This document shows, one piece after another, positions 27,867 to 36,519 of a DNA stretch of 64,000 nucleotides (the first letter of the stretch is position 1; each line of letters begins with the position of its first letter). The DNA is from Pseudoalteromonas lipolytica (GTDB lineage: Bacteria > Pseudomonadota > Gammaproteobacteria > Enterobacterales > Alteromonadaceae): NCBI RefSeq assembly GCF_900116435.1, contig NZ_FPAZ01000009.1:1-64000 (forward strand), given 5' to 3'. The notes below the pieces were generated by a model, which saw nothing but the letters and a program-made list of their open reading frames with translations, was not told the origin of the DNA and did not search any database. The translations under genes and the position numbers were made by a program.

Positions 27867-28566
27867 TCGGTTTACGGCGTCTGATACGGACATTTTGTAG
27901 TAATAAAATAATGCCCGTAATACAAAATAATACGCTACTTGCGGCAAAGCTAATTAGTAATGGGTTGTTGAAATTTTCTCGTTCATCATAATCCATGATA
28001 TGCAGCATCCAGAAAAAGTCAAAAATGCGCCACAAAGTGCTACGAACAGTAATGACTTTACCGGAGTCGCCTTCTAAATAAACGGTTGTATTTAACCAAT
28101 CGTTATAGCTCACTTGCCACACATTGGAGCGGTGACCGACTTCTCTCGCTCCTTTTTCTAGTAACTGCGCACCCGCGACATCCGCCTTGATGAGTAAGTG
28201 TGCATTGGCATTGGCAATAATTTCAGTTTTAGTTGGTGTGCTCATAGCACGACCTGATTGACCGTCAAAGTTAAACACGCCTTTATTAGTCGTCACTTCG
28301 ATGATGGGAGTGGTTAAAAAATGACGGTATTGAATGCTATCAATTTGCTGAAATTGTTTGGTTATTTGGTCAAGAGAAGCGGGGTAATCATGCAAGGTAA
28401 ATGGATTATCTAAGCTACGATTGGCTAAATGTTTACCATGTACTTTTTGAAGGGGTATTGAGCTCATTACTAAGCCCCCTAATAACCAAAAAAAGAGTTG
28501 TATGGCGAGTAAGTAACCCAGCCACTTATGCCCTTTACGGGCATATTTAAATACGCGCTTATTCAT
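27841..28566 (-). CDS. PepSY-domain membrane protein
   Basis: A 241-residue protein with an N-terminal membrane span (LGYLLAIQLFFWLLGGLVMSS, about 16-36), a periplasmic region with a PepSY-like fold (TKTEIIANANAHLLIKADVAGAQLL and TVYLEGDSGKVITVRSTLWRIFDF) and a C-terminal span (LLISFAASSVLFCITGIILLL). The pattern KWLGYLLAIQ and WMLHIMDY with paired spans is that of PepSY-associated membrane proteins, some of which act in iron-siderophore reduction. The tail is basic (RIRRRKP), facing the cytoplasm. It is a monocistronic-looking gene convergent with the VOC gene; substrate unknown. Confidence 0.8.
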   Translation of the reverse strand: MNKRVFKYARKGHKWLGYLLAIQLFFWLLGGLVMSSIPLQKVHGKHLANRSLDNPFTLHDYPASLDQITKQFQQIDSIQYRHFLTTPIIEVTTNKGVFNFDGQSGRAMSTPTKTEIIANANAHLLIKADVAGAQLLEKGAREVGHRSNVWQVSYNDWLNTTVYLEGDSGKVITVRSTLWRIFDFFWMLHIMDYDERENFNNPLLISFAASSVLFCITGIILLLQNVRIRRRKPITRADQSK

Positions 28567-28713
28567 TGATTACCTCTTATTATTTTTTTATTGGGCAGCG
28601 GTATAGACAGAGCGACTCAACGCTCTTGCAGCATTTACTGTATTCTAAATTTGGTTTATGTACAAAACTGAGTTAAAGTTTCAGAGATATCAATAGAGGG
28701 TAAAAACGAGAGT

Positions 28714-29094
28714 ATGTCGGAAATTCAATTTTTAAATGTAGATCTGGAACTTGAATCAAAACACGATATTAGTGCGCTGGTAGCTGATTTAAAGAAAAAC
28801 GCCATGGTTTTACATTACGACCAAGATGAATACCGTCAATTAGCACGTATTGAAGCCGCGGCTGATATCGGCACACCAGATAAAGCTATCAACCAATTAT
28901 GTGAACTTATAGAGTCGTGCTCACGCAATGCATTAAAGCAATGGTTGTCTTGCTCAAAGCGTACTTTCGATATTGGGTTTGAGTCGGGTGACTCACCTAA
29001 ATGTTTTAATCAAGCCCTGCACGCAGACACCTTATTACGTATTTCAGCGATTGGCGCAGGGCTCGAAATTACTATTTATCCTGTTGAGCGTTAA
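28714..29094 (+). CDS. Conserved hypothetical protein, 126 residues
   Basis: A soluble protein of 126 residues with no signal or membrane span. VDLELESKHDISALVADLKKNAMVLHYDQDEY opens it, followed by a helical segment (DKAINQLCELIESCSRNALKQWLSCSKRTFDIGFESG) and a C-terminal strand pair (TLLRISAIGAGLEITIYPV). I recognise no family. The pattern of alternating helices and strands suggests one compact alpha/beta domain. It has good codon use for its surroundings and is convergent with the thioesterase gene, separated by three bases. Confidence 0.7.
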   Translation: MSEIQFLNVDLELESKHDISALVADLKKNAMVLHYDQDEYRQLARIEAAADIGTPDKAINQLCELIESCSRNALKQWLSCSKRTFDIGFESGDSPKCFNQALHADTLLRISAIGAGLEITIYPVER

Positions 29095-29097
29095 TCA

Positions 29098-29535
29098 CTA
29101 ACGCTTGACTACCGCTGCGGTCATTCGTGATACGCAGCATAGTTCACCTGCCGCATTCGTTATTTTAATTTCCCATACAGATGTTCGCTTACCTAAGTGC
29201 AGTGGCTTTGCCGTGGCTGTTAAGAGGCCTTTTCGAGAGGCTTTAATGTGATTGGCATTTATTTCTTGGCCAACAGCATAATATGCGGTGAAGTCGACCA
29301 CAAAATTGGCTGCATAACTTGCTACAGTCTCTGCTAAAACAACATTAGCACCACCATGGACCATCCCCATAGGGTTATGATGCTCTGGAATAGCGGGCAT
29401 AGTGGCCACTAAATAATCGTCGCCGATTTCGGTTATTTCAATGCCCATTGTTTTCATTAATGTGCCTTGCCCAGTAATACCCTGTTCGAGTTCTTTACAT
29501 AATTCGAGGGTGAATGGTTGATACCAAATGCTCAT
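29098..29535 (-). CDS. Hotdog-fold thioesterase (PaaI/YbdB-type)
   Basis: A 145-residue protein from the ATG at 29535, which follows AAGGA; an upstream in-frame ATG at 29601 lacks one. MGIEITEIGDDYLVATMPAIPEHHNPMGMVHGGANVVLAETVASYAAN holds the hotdog helix, with HNPMGMVHGG and the following Glu as the catalytic segment. EINANHIKASRKGLLTATAKPLHLGKRTSVWEI follows. The family cleaves acyl- or aryl-CoA thioesters (1,4-dihydroxy-2-naphthoyl-CoA, enterobactin proofreading, phenylacetate products). The precise substrate cannot be read here. Confidence 0.87.
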   Translation of the reverse strand: MSIWYQPFTLELCKELEQGITGQGTLMKTMGIEITEIGDDYLVATMPAIPEHHNPMGMVHGGANVVLAETVASYAANFVVDFTAYYAVGQEINANHIKASRKGLLTATAKPLHLGKRTSVWEIKITNAAGELCCVSRMTAAVVKR

Positions 29536-29663
29536 TGTGTTTCCTTCGCAAACTAACTTCTTAAGTGAAATATCGGTATACAATATGGTATCTATCCCCA
29601 CCGTTCAATGCTTGTTTTTTATCATGAGAGGAAGGGGAATTTAAATTTGCGATTTTCAGATAA

Positions 29664-29679
29664 CTGTATATACTCACAG
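29664..29679. promoter_or_regulatory. LexA (SOS) box 1
   Basis: CTGTATATACTCACAG matches CTGT-N8-ACAG exactly. It lies 30 bases upstream of the lexA start codon. Confidence 0.9.
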
Positions 29680-29688
29680 TTAAATGTA

Positions 29689-29704
29689 CTGTATGGAAAA
29701 CCAG
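29689..29704. promoter_or_regulatory. LexA (SOS) box 2
   Basis: CTGTATGGAAAACCAG differs from CTGT-N8-ACAG at one base. It is 4 bases from the lexA start, so bound LexA would cover the translation start. Tandem boxes before lexA give tight self-repression, as in E. coli. Confidence 0.8.
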
Positions 29705-29708
29705 TTGT

Positions 29709-30326
29709 ATGCGCCCATTAACAAAACGCCAATCGCAAATTTTAGAACTTATTAAAGTATTTATTAAAGACACTGGTATGCCACCTACGCGTGCTGAAAT
29801 AGCGCAAACATTGGGATTTAAAAGTGCCAATGCCGCTGAAGAGCATCTAAAAGCACTGGCAAAAAAAGGCATGATTAAAATGAAGCCTGGAGCAAGCCGA
29901 GGCATTCAATTAGTCGAAGAAGACGAGCCAGAACAGCTTGGCTTACCACTGATTGGGCGTGTTGCCGCGGGTGAACCTATTTTGGCGCAAGAGCATGTAG
30001 AAAGCCATTGTCAGGTTGACCCTGCATTGTTTAAACCCGCTGCAGACTTCTTATTGCGAGTTAACGGCATGAGTATGAAAGACATTGGCATCATGGATGG
30101 TGACTTACTGGCAGTACACAAAACGCAAGTTGCAGAAAATGGCCAAGTTGTTGTGGCACGTGTCGATGACGATGTGACTGTAAAGCGCTTAGAAAAAGCA
30201 GGACGTAAAGTATTTTTGCATGCTGAAAATGAAGAATTTGCCCCGATTGAAGTGGACTTAGAGCATGAGTCATTTAATATTGAAGGCTTAGCGGTTGGGG
30301 TTATTCGCAACGCTGATTGGATGTAG
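29709..30326 (+). CDS. lexA: LexA repressor, SOS regulator
   Basis: A 205-residue protein. The winged helix near the N-terminus reads [32 protein letters not shown], with the recognition helix in [10 protein letters not shown]. The cleavage site is Ala87-Gly88 in GRVAAGEP, and the self-cleavage dyad is Ser122 (NGMSMKDIG) with Lys159 (VTVKRLEK). RecA on single-stranded DNA stimulates autocleavage, releasing the SOS genes. Two LexA boxes sit in front of the gene. It is a single-gene transcript closed by an unusually long perfect palindrome. Length agrees with E. coli LexA (202). Confidence 0.97.
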   Translation: MRPLTKRQSQILELIKVFIKDTGMPPTRAEIAQTLGFKSANAAEEHLKALAKKGMIKMKPGASRGIQLVEEDEPEQLGLPLIGRVAAGEPILAQEHVESHCQVDPALFKPAADFLLRVNGMSMKDIGIMDGDLLAVHKTQVAENGQVVVARVDDDVTVKRLEKAGRKVFLHAENEEFAPIEVDLEHESFNIEGLAVGVIRNADWM

Positions 30327-30394
30327 CTTTTTATATTACGCGTTAATCGTTACAAGCAGAGTAATTACTTTATCTGCTTTGCTAAACTTTTTTG

Positions 30395-30440
30395 AAACAA
30401 CGCACCAAATTGATTCAATTTGGTGCGTTGTTTGTTTTTG
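30395..30440 (+). terminator. Terminator after lexA (long perfect palindrome)
   Basis: A near-complete 39-base palindrome AAACAACGCACCAAATTGA..TCAATTTGGTGCGTTGTTT with an 18-bp stem, followed by GTTTTTG. Longer than a typical terminator stem, it should give a very stable hairpin in RNA. Confidence 0.85.
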
Positions 30441-30869
30441 ACCGTTTACCTAAGATTTGTTCACCCTTACTTTCTACATAAAGCCTTATACGGCGCAGTT
30501 TTCCTTTCTTTTTAAGTTTTTATACTTGCCTTAAGTATTAATTAACGCGCTGATTATAGTTGTTATTTTTGCACCAAAATAAACATTTATTACCACAAAA
30601 ACTTGCTTATTGCTCATTTTTTAACTAATTGGTTAAGTACATTGTATTAACACCTATTTACGAAAAAGACACACAACAAATGTGTAAGGGGGTTAAACAA
30701 TGAGTGTGTCGTTCACTGCGTCGTGATGATACACAGACCCAAGCTGTTTGCAGATGACACATCAACCATCGATTGGTTTGGGTATTTAAACAATAAAAAA
30801 AACGAATGGGCACCAGCTGTAACGCCTTTTCGCTTTGCGTCTTGCAATAGCATTAAAAGGAGCTGTCAC
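30441..30869 (+). other. Upstream region of the cox operon, with a possible leader peptide
   Basis: AT-rich at first (about 30520-30650), where the oxidase promoter presumably lies. Further down is an AAGGGGG at 30686-30692 seven bases before an ATG at 30700, encoding an eight-residue peptide (MSVSFTAS) ending at TGA 30724-30726. That stop overlaps an ATG at 30726 which is in frame with coxB for 48 residues. The short ORF could be a leader controlling coxB. The coxB start used here (30870) has its own ribosome site and signal peptide, so the in-frame extension is probably not translated as part of coxB. Confidence 0.4.
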
Positions 30870-32012
30870 ATGGGTAAACTGCGTTACACCTTGTGGCTTA
30901 TATTGGTAGCACTTCCGCAACTTGCTTTGGCAAATAGCCAATTCAATATGCGTAAAGGTGTCACTGATATAAGTAATAATGTTTATGAATTACATATGAC
31001 GATATTTATTATCTGTTGTGTGATTGGCATCATCGTATTTGCGGTGATGTTTTGGGCTTTGATACATCATCGTAAGTCTAAAGGGGCAAAGCCTGCCCAA
31101 TTCCATGAAAGCACGAAGGTCGAGATACTTTGGACTGCAATTCCATTTGTGATCTTAATCGCTATGGCGATCCCTGCCACCAAAACGCTTATTGCCATGG
31201 AAGATGCTTCAAAAGCAGATATTACAATCAAAGTAACAGGGTCGCAGTGGAAGTGGCACTATGAATACATGGGAGAAGATATTGCTTTCTATTCGATTTT
31301 AGCGACACCGAAAGATCAAATAGATAATCAAGCCGAAAAAACAGAGCACTACCTACTCGAAGTCGACAAACCTCTGGTGTTACCAATCAACAAAAAAGTA
31401 CGTTTTTTAATGACCTCTGATGATGTAATACATTCTTGGTGGGTTCCTGATTTTGCCGTGAAAAAAGATGCCAATCCCGGCTTTATTAATGAAGCATGGA
31501 CACGCATTAATGAGCCCGGTATGTACCGCGGCCAATGCGCAGAGTTATGTGGCAAAGACCATGGTTTTATGCCGGTGGTTGTTGAGGCATTGCCAGAAGA
31601 TGAGTTTGCGACTTGGCTTGCAGACGCAAAACAAGCGAAAGAACAAGCCGCTGCTGCAGATGCCGCATTACTTGATCAAACTCTTTCGAAAGATGAATTA
31701 GTTGTTTTAGGCGAGCAAGTCTATATGGCCAGCTGCGCAGCCTGCCATCAGCCCACTGGCATGGGATTGCCTGGTGTATTTCCAGCCTTAAAAGGCAGCC
31801 CAATCGTGTTGGGCGATGTGAACGATCATATTGATATTGTTTTACATGGTAAGCCTGGTACAGCGATGCAAGCGTTTGATAAACAGCTTTCAATAAAACA
31901 ACTTGCAGCAGTCATCACTTATAAACGCAATGCGTGGGGTAACAATACCGGTGATGTCATTCAACCGAGTCAGATTCAAGCAGCAATTGATGCAGCAGCG
32001 GAGGCGAACTAA
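30870..32012 (+). CDS. coxB: Cytochrome c oxidase subunit II with fused cytochrome c domain
   Basis: A 380-residue protein from the ATG at 30870, following AAAGGAG. A signal peptide ends at ALA-NS (residue 21). Two membrane spans (about 40-65 and 82-105) precede the periplasmic CuA domain. CuA ligands are His188, Cys223, Cys227, His231 and Met234 in [13 protein letters not shown] cytochrome c domain follows, with the heme site CAACH at 289-293 and the sixth-ligand Met near the end (GTAMQAF). This fused layout is that of caa3-type oxidases, where the tethered cytochrome delivers electrons to CuA. It starts the oxidase operon and overlaps coxA by one base. The frame is open to 30723 but the signal peptide supports 30870. 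Confidence 0.95.
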   Translation: MGKLRYTLWLILVALPQLALANSQFNMRKGVTDISNNVYELHMTIFIICCVIGIIVFAVMFWALIHHRKSKGAKPAQFHESTKVEILWTAIPFVILIAMAIPATKTLIAMEDASKADITIKVTGSQWKWHYEYMGEDIAFYSILATPKDQIDNQAEKTEHYLLEVDKPLVLPINKKVRFLMTSDDVIHSWWVPDFAVKKDANPGFINEAWTRINEPGMYRGQCAELCGKDHGFMPVVVEALPEDEFATWLADAKQAKEQAAAADAALLDQTLSKDELVVLGEQVYMASCAACHQPTGMGLPGVFPALKGSPIVLGDVNDHIDIVLHGKPGTAMQAFDKQLSIKQLAAVITYKRNAWGNNTGDVIQPSQIQAAIDAAAEAN

Positions 32013-33607
32013 TGAGTAACGTTATTAATGAGCAAGCCACTGAGCATGCGCATCACGACCACCATCATCCAGCGAAAGGTTTCAAGCGTTGGTTATATAC
32101 AACCAACCATAAAGACATCGGTAGTTTGTACCTGATCTTCTCATTGACGATGTTTTTAATTGGCGGCGCCATGGCTATGGTGATCCGTGCTGAATTATTC
32201 CAACCAGGTTTACAATTGGTTGATCCTCACTTTTTTAACCAAATGACCACAGTACATGGGTTGATCATGGTATTTGGGGCTGTGATGCCCGCCTTTACAG
32301 GGCTTGCGAACTGGATGGTACCTATGATGATAGGTGCGCCAGATATGGCCTTACCACGAATGAACAACTGGAGCTTTTGGATTTTACCTTTTGCCTTCCT
32401 TATTTTATTGGCATCGCTGCTTATGCCCGGTGGTGGTCCCGCTTTTGGTTGGACGTTCTATGCACCGCTTTCAACGACTTACAGTAACGATAATACCGCG
32501 CTGTTTGTGTTTGCAGTGCATATTATGGGTATTAGCTCAATTATGGGCGCTATCAATGTCATTGTGACAATTGTAAACCTTAGAGCGCCGGGTATGACAT
32601 GGATGAAACTGCCTCTATTTGTATGGACGTGGCTGATCACGGCTTTCTTACTGATTGCTGTTATGCCCGTGCTGGCAGGTGCCGTGACAATGGTATTGAC
32701 CGATAAGTACTTTGCGACCAGTTTTTTTGATGCTGCTGGTGGCGGAGATCCGGTGATGTTCCAGCATATTTTCTGGTTCTTTGGTCACCCTGAAGTCTAC
32801 ATTATGATCTTACCGGCGTTCGGTATTATCTCAACGATTGTGCCGACCTTTTCGCGCAAAAAATTATTCGGCTATGCGTCCATGGTGTATGCAACCTCAT
32901 CAATAGCACTCTTAAGCTTTATTGTTTGGGCACACCACATGTTTACGACAGGTATGCCGGTTGCTGGCGAATTGTTCTTTATGTACGCGACGATGCTGAT
33001 TTCGGTGCCAACTGGGGTAAAAGTATTTAACTGGGTGGCAACAATGTGGCGAGGCTCTATTAGCTTTGAAATACCCATGATGTTTGCAATCGCCTTTATT
33101 GTGTTATTTACGTTGGGTGGTTTTTCGGGGCTTATGCTTGCTATTACACCGGCCGATTTTCAGTATCATGACACCTACTTTGTGGTTGCCCACTTCCATT
33201 ATGTATTAGTTACAGGTGCTGTGTTCTCCATTATGGCTGGGGCCTATTATTGGCTGCCGAAGTGGACGGGCAATATGTATAACGAGACCTTGGCTAAATG
33301 GCACTTTTGGTTATCGCTTGTTAGCGTTAACGTGCTGTTTTTCCCAATGCACTTTGTGGGGCTTGCAGGTATGCCCCGCCGTATTCCAGATTACGCACTT
33401 CAATTTGCTGATTTCAATGCCATCATCAGTATCGGTGGGTTTGCGTTTGGTTTATCGCAACTGCTGTTTGTTTTAGTGGTCTTTAAGTGTGCCAGAGGCG
33501 GCGAAAAAGCCCCCGCTAAAGTATGGGATGGCGCTGAAGGATTGGAGTGGGAAGTTGACTCACCAGCACCGTATCACACCTTTGAGACGCCACCGGAGAT
33601 TAAGTAA
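32012..33607 (+). CDS. coxA: Cytochrome c oxidase subunit I
   Basis: A 531-residue protein with about twelve membrane spans. The heme-copper centre is shown by [18 protein letters not shown] sequence ([10 protein letters not shown]), the CuB ligands in [14 protein letters not shown] and [11 protein letters not shown], and the heme ligands in [14 protein letters not shown]. Residues of the proton channels (N and D in [10 protein letters not shown] and related positions) follow the A-type pattern. It reduces O2 to water while pumping protons. The N-terminus has a His-rich stretch (HAHHDHHHP), unusual but not unique. It shares single-base TAATG overlaps with coxB and cox11, so subunit synthesis is coupled. 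Confidence 0.97.
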   Translation: MSNVINEQATEHAHHDHHHPAKGFKRWLYTTNHKDIGSLYLIFSLTMFLIGGAMAMVIRAELFQPGLQLVDPHFFNQMTTVHGLIMVFGAVMPAFTGLANWMVPMMIGAPDMALPRMNNWSFWILPFAFLILLASLLMPGGGPAFGWTFYAPLSTTYSNDNTALFVFAVHIMGISSIMGAINVIVTIVNLRAPGMTWMKLPLFVWTWLITAFLLIAVMPVLAGAVTMVLTDKYFATSFFDAAGGGDPVMFQHIFWFFGHPEVYIMILPAFGIISTIVPTFSRKKLFGYASMVYATSSIALLSFIVWAHHMFTTGMPVAGELFFMYATMLISVPTGVKVFNWVATMWRGSISFEIPMMFAIAFIVLFTLGGFSGLMLAITPADFQYHDTYFVVAHFHYVLVTGAVFSIMAGAYYWLPKWTGNMYNETLAKWHFWLSLVSVNVLFFPMHFVGLAGMPRRIPDYALQFADFNAIISIGGFAFGLSQLLFVLVVFKCARGGEKAPAKVWDGAEGLEWEVDSPAPYHTFETPPEIK

Positions 33608-34137
33608 TGAATCACGCACCTTTGCTTAAAAAGCTGTTGTTAGCATGTTTAGCTATGTTTGCATTTGCCTTCGCATTGGTGCCGCTTTATGACGTGTTTT
33701 GTGATGTTACGGGCCTCAATGGTAAACCCTCACTTGAACAAGCCAAAGTCAGTGAGCATGTAAATACTGAACGTCAGGTTGATGTGAGTTTTACAACTCA
33801 TGCGCAAAGTGGCGCCCCATTCAAAGTGGAGTCTGAGCAGTACAGCGTCGCTGTGCAGCCAGGCGCCATGCGAGAAGTTAAGTTTAGTGCTAAAAATACC
33901 AGTAATACTGACAAGGTAATGCAAGCTATCCCAAGTGTTTCACCCGGTAAAGCAGCAAAGTATCTACATAAAATTGCTTGTTTTTGTTTTGATCAACAGC
34001 CGTTAAAAGCAGGAGAAGAAGTGGAATTCACTTTACTGTTTTATGTTGATACTGAACTACCCGATGACGTGGAAGAGCTAACATTGTCGTACACCGTGTT
34101 TGATATTAGCGGGCAAGTTGTGGCCAAGAACGATTAA
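33607..34137 (+). CDS. ctaG: Cytochrome c oxidase assembly factor CtaG/Cox11
   Basis: A 176-residue protein anchored by one N-terminal span (KLLLACLAMFAFAFALVPLYDVFCDVTGLNG, about 10-40). The rest is a periplasmic beta-sandwich. The copper ligands of Cox11 are the two cysteines in HKIACFCFDQQPL (about 119-124) plus the conserved Cys in VFCDVTG. QSGAPFKVESEQYSVAVQPG is family-specific. It delivers copper to CuB of subunit I. The position between coxA and coxC is the conserved one. Confidence 0.95.
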   Translation: MNHAPLLKKLLLACLAMFAFAFALVPLYDVFCDVTGLNGKPSLEQAKVSEHVNTERQVDVSFTTHAQSGAPFKVESEQYSVAVQPGAMREVKFSAKNTSNTDKVMQAIPSVSPGKAAKYLHKIACFCFDQQPLKAGEEVEFTLLFYVDTELPDDVEELTLSYTVFDISGQVVAKND

Positions 34138-34172
34138 GCCGCCAAGCTAATTGCTAATTAGGAGCAAACAAA

Positions 34173-35048
34173 ATGAATCAAAATTACGAAAAATATTATG
34201 TGCCAGCCGAGAGTCCTTGGCCAATTGTTGGGGCTGTCGCAATGTTTTTAATTGCAGTAGGCGCAGGCCTCACTGTAATGCAAGTAAACGGCGAAGGAAA
34301 CAGTGGTCAGTTCGTCTTATATCTTGGTATTGCGATCCTCATATATATGGTTTTTAGTTGGTTTAAAAACGTGATTGAAGAGTCGCACAAAGGGTTATAT
34401 TCAGCACAAATGGATCGCTCATTCAGACAAGGTATGAGTTGGTTTATTTTTTCTGAAGTGATGTTTTTTATGGCGTTCTTTGGGGCATTATTTTACGCCC
34501 GCATGATCTCGGTACCTTGGTTAGGTGGTGCGGGGAATAATGCCATGACCAACGAGGTACTTTGGCCTTCATTTGAGGCCGTATGGCCATTGTTGACAAC
34601 CCCTGCGGGAGAGACAACACAAGCAATGGGTTGGCAAGGCTTACCGCTGATTAATACCCTTATTCTATTAACTTCATCGGTCACTATCCACTTTGCGCAT
34701 GTTGCCATAGAAAACAATAAGCGGGGGGCACTCAAAACGTTCTTATCACTCACTGTGTTGCTTGGTGTGGTGTTTTTGGCTCTGCAAGTTTATGAGTATA
34801 TGCATGCATACCAAGACTTGGGTCTAACCCTTGATGCGGGAGTGTATGGCAATACCTTCTTTTTGCTGACCGGCTTTCACGGCATGCATGTGACCTTAGG
34901 GACGATTATTTTATTTGTGGTACTGCTGCGAATTTTTAAAGGTCACTTTACCAGTGAAAAGCATTTTGCCTTTCAAGCTGCGGCTTGGTACTGGCACTTT
35001 GTTGATGTGGTGTGGTTGTGTTTATTTGTATTTGTGTACGTGCTGTAG
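34173..35048 (+). CDS. coxC: Cytochrome c oxidase subunit III
   Basis: A 291-residue protein with seven membrane spans. It begins NQNYEKYYVPAESPWPIVGAVAMFL, then GMSWFIFSEVMFFMAFFGALFYAR and HGMHVTLGTIIL, and ends in WYWHFVDVVWLCLFVFVYV, all typical of subunit III. It stabilises subunit I and helps keep turnover active. AGGAGC precedes the ATG. The last 101 bases overlap, on the other strand, the end of the DUF2909 gene. Confidence 0.95.
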   Translation: MNQNYEKYYVPAESPWPIVGAVAMFLIAVGAGLTVMQVNGEGNSGQFVLYLGIAILIYMVFSWFKNVIEESHKGLYSAQMDRSFRQGMSWFIFSEVMFFMAFFGALFYARMISVPWLGGAGNNAMTNEVLWPSFEAVWPLLTTPAGETTQAMGWQGLPLINTLILLTSSVTIHFAHVAIENNKRGALKTFLSLTVLLGVVFLALQVYEYMHAYQDLGLTLDAGVYGNTFFLLTGFHGMHVTLGTIILFVVLLRIFKGHFTSEKHFAFQAAAWYWHFVDVVWLCLFVFVYVL

Positions 35049-35259
35049 CGTTATGAATTGGCGATGGGTTAGTGTGAATAAAGCCCAGTTTTAATGCCGC
35101 AATAATGATGATCAGTACCATGGCAGAGAAAAACACTCGTCGACCTAAATAGTGAGACATAGGTCGCGAGTGTTGCTTAGTAGACATCATCACAAATAGC
35201 GCCCGAAACAGATTAAACACGATATATAACAATAACAGTGTAATGATGATTTTTATCAT
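34948..35259 (-). CDS. DUF2909 family small membrane protein, antisense within the cox operon
   Basis: A 103-residue reading frame on the minus strand. The first 70 residues (IKIIITLLLLYIVFNLFRALFVMM, GRRVFFSAMVLIIIIAALKLGFIHTNPSPI) match the DUF2909 pattern of two membrane spans with a Y-LGRRV loop, a family I know from cox operons of gammaproteobacteria such as Pseudomonas. In other members the protein ends about here; in this one the frame continues about 33 residues into the antisense of coxC. The role is unknown; association with oxidase assembly is inferred from its fixed position. It is transcribed against the operon, so antisense effects on coxC are conceivable. Confidence 0.75.
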   Translation of the reverse strand: MIKIIITLLLLYIVFNLFRALFVMMSTKQHSRPMSHYLGRRVFFSAMVLIIIIAALKLGFIHTNPSPIHNATARTQIQINTTTPHQQSASTKPQLERQNAFHW

Positions 35260-35273
35260 TTTAGGTTTCCTAG

Positions 35274-36014
35274 ATGCAGTTGATTTTAAGGCGTAAACAA
35301 AAGCTTAGCTCAATTATTGCAATTTGCGTTGTGTCACTTGCGGTGCTGGTGTGTTTACGGCTGAGTGTGTGGCAGTATCAACGTGGTGAGCAAAAACAAC
35401 AGCAATTAAGCCAGCTTGAGCAGTCAGAACAGCAAGGTGTAATGGACTGGCAGGCATTTCAATTATTACCTAATCAGGTTGATAAAACAGGTTTAAAGCT
35501 GACTTTGAATGGGCTCATCAATACGCAGCGTTATTGGCTGTTAGATAATCAGATTTACCAAGGACAAGTAGGATACGACCTACTTGCTGCTGTAAAAATT
35601 AATGATGATATAGCGCCTGTCATTGTTAATTTCGGCTGGTTGAAGGCACCGGTTGATCGTAGTCAACTCCCCACCGTAAATTGGCCTCAACCTTCACACA
35701 TATCTACCACAGTGCAACTCAAACAAGGTCAGCTGCAAGGCTTTACGCTAGCAGATGAAATTGGCGCTGAAGCTGGCTGGCCTAAGCGTATTCAAGCAAT
35801 TGATTTAGACATTTTTAGTCGTCAACTAGCGCAACCTCTGCAACCGTTTTTAGCCTACCGCCTTGCAGCTGATGACATAGCGACTCCTCATTACGAAAGT
35901 GTGGTGATGGGGCCAGACAAGCATTATGCCTACGCTGTGCAGTGGCTGCTCATTGGTGCGGCCTGTGTTGTTATAGCTTATTTTGCGATGAGAAGGAGAC
36001 GTAATGAAAGTTAA
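35274..36014 (+). CDS. SURF1 family oxidase assembly protein
   Basis: A 246-residue protein with spans at both ends (ISAIIAICVV...VCLRLSVWQYQRGEQK, about 15-35, and AYAVQWLLIGAACVVIAYFAMRRR, about 220-240) and a periplasmic domain between. LRLSVWQYQRG, NTQRYWLLDNQIYQGQVGYDLL, VIVNFGWLKAPVDRSQLP and GPDKHYAYAVQW are the SURF1 signatures. SURF1 helps build subunit I around heme A. The ATG has an AGG at optimal distance. Its end overlaps the next gene by 11 bases. Confidence 0.92.
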   Translation: MQLILRRKQKLSSIIAICVVSLAVLVCLRLSVWQYQRGEQKQQQLSQLEQSEQQGVMDWQAFQLLPNQVDKTGLKLTLNGLINTQRYWLLDNQIYQGQVGYDLLAAVKINDDIAPVIVNFGWLKAPVDRSQLPTVNWPQPSHISTTVQLKQGQLQGFTLADEIGAEAGWPKRIQAIDLDIFSRQLAQPLQPFLAYRLAADDIATPHYESVVMGPDKHYAYAVQWLLIGAACVVIAYFAMRRRRNES

Positions 36015-36498
36015 TCCACTTAGTTTATTTGCTCTATGTTGCTTTGTGCCACTGGCGTTAGCGTATACAGCATTGAAACTTGATTGGCTGCCCAGCGGTT
36101 CAAGTAATTACGGGGAGCTGTTAGAAACAGAAGTAAAGCTTGCAAATTGGCAGCAGGGCGATCCGAAACCATGGACGATTGCGCTTAACTACCCAAAAAG
36201 CTGTCACTCGGTTTGTGAAGCCCAGTTAGCCAGCTTAGACAACCTTCATATTGCCTTGGGTAAGAATCAGCAAAAGGTTGATGTTGCCGTTCTTACAAAT
36301 CAGCAAGATATAGCCACTAGTTGGCGACAATTAGATGAAAACTCAGCGCTTAAAGCGGGAGATTTATATTTGGTCGATCATATGGGCTTGGTGGTACTGC
36401 ACTATCCTTACACTGATGAGCCAGAACAAAACAGATTAATTCAAAAAGGGTTACTGAAAGATCTAAAAAAACTACTTAATTATGCGCGTTCAAGTTAA
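36004..36498 (+). CDS. Cox-operon membrane-anchored thioredoxin-like protein
   Basis: A 164-residue protein with one N-terminal span (LFALCCFVPLALAYTALKLDWL, about 8-28) and a periplasmic thioredoxin-like domain. The cysteine pair in SCHSVCEAQL (CxxxC) has the same spacing as the copper ligands of SCO proteins (CPDIC), followed by LDNLHIALGKNQQKVDVAVL. A copper-handling or disulfide role in CuA assembly is inferred from this motif and operon position. Proteins of this kind are usually annotated as cytochrome oxidase-associated. GGAGA precedes the ATG, and the gene overlaps the SURF1 gene by 11 bases. Confidence 0.75.
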   Translation: MKVNPLSLFALCCFVPLALAYTALKLDWLPSGSSNYGELLETEVKLANWQQGDPKPWTIALNYPKSCHSVCEAQLASLDNLHIALGKNQQKVDVAVLTNQQDIATSWRQLDENSALKAGDLYLVDHMGLVVLHYPYTDEPEQNRLIQKGLLKDLKKLLNYARSS

Positions 36499-36519
36499 AG
36501 CTCAGTAAGGATGCAAAAG

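Noticed and set aside
30723-30869. N-terminal extension as the real start of coxB
   Set aside because: The extension lacks a signal peptide, while the ATG at 30870 has a ribosome site and a clear signal sequence. It is kept only as a finding about a possible leader.
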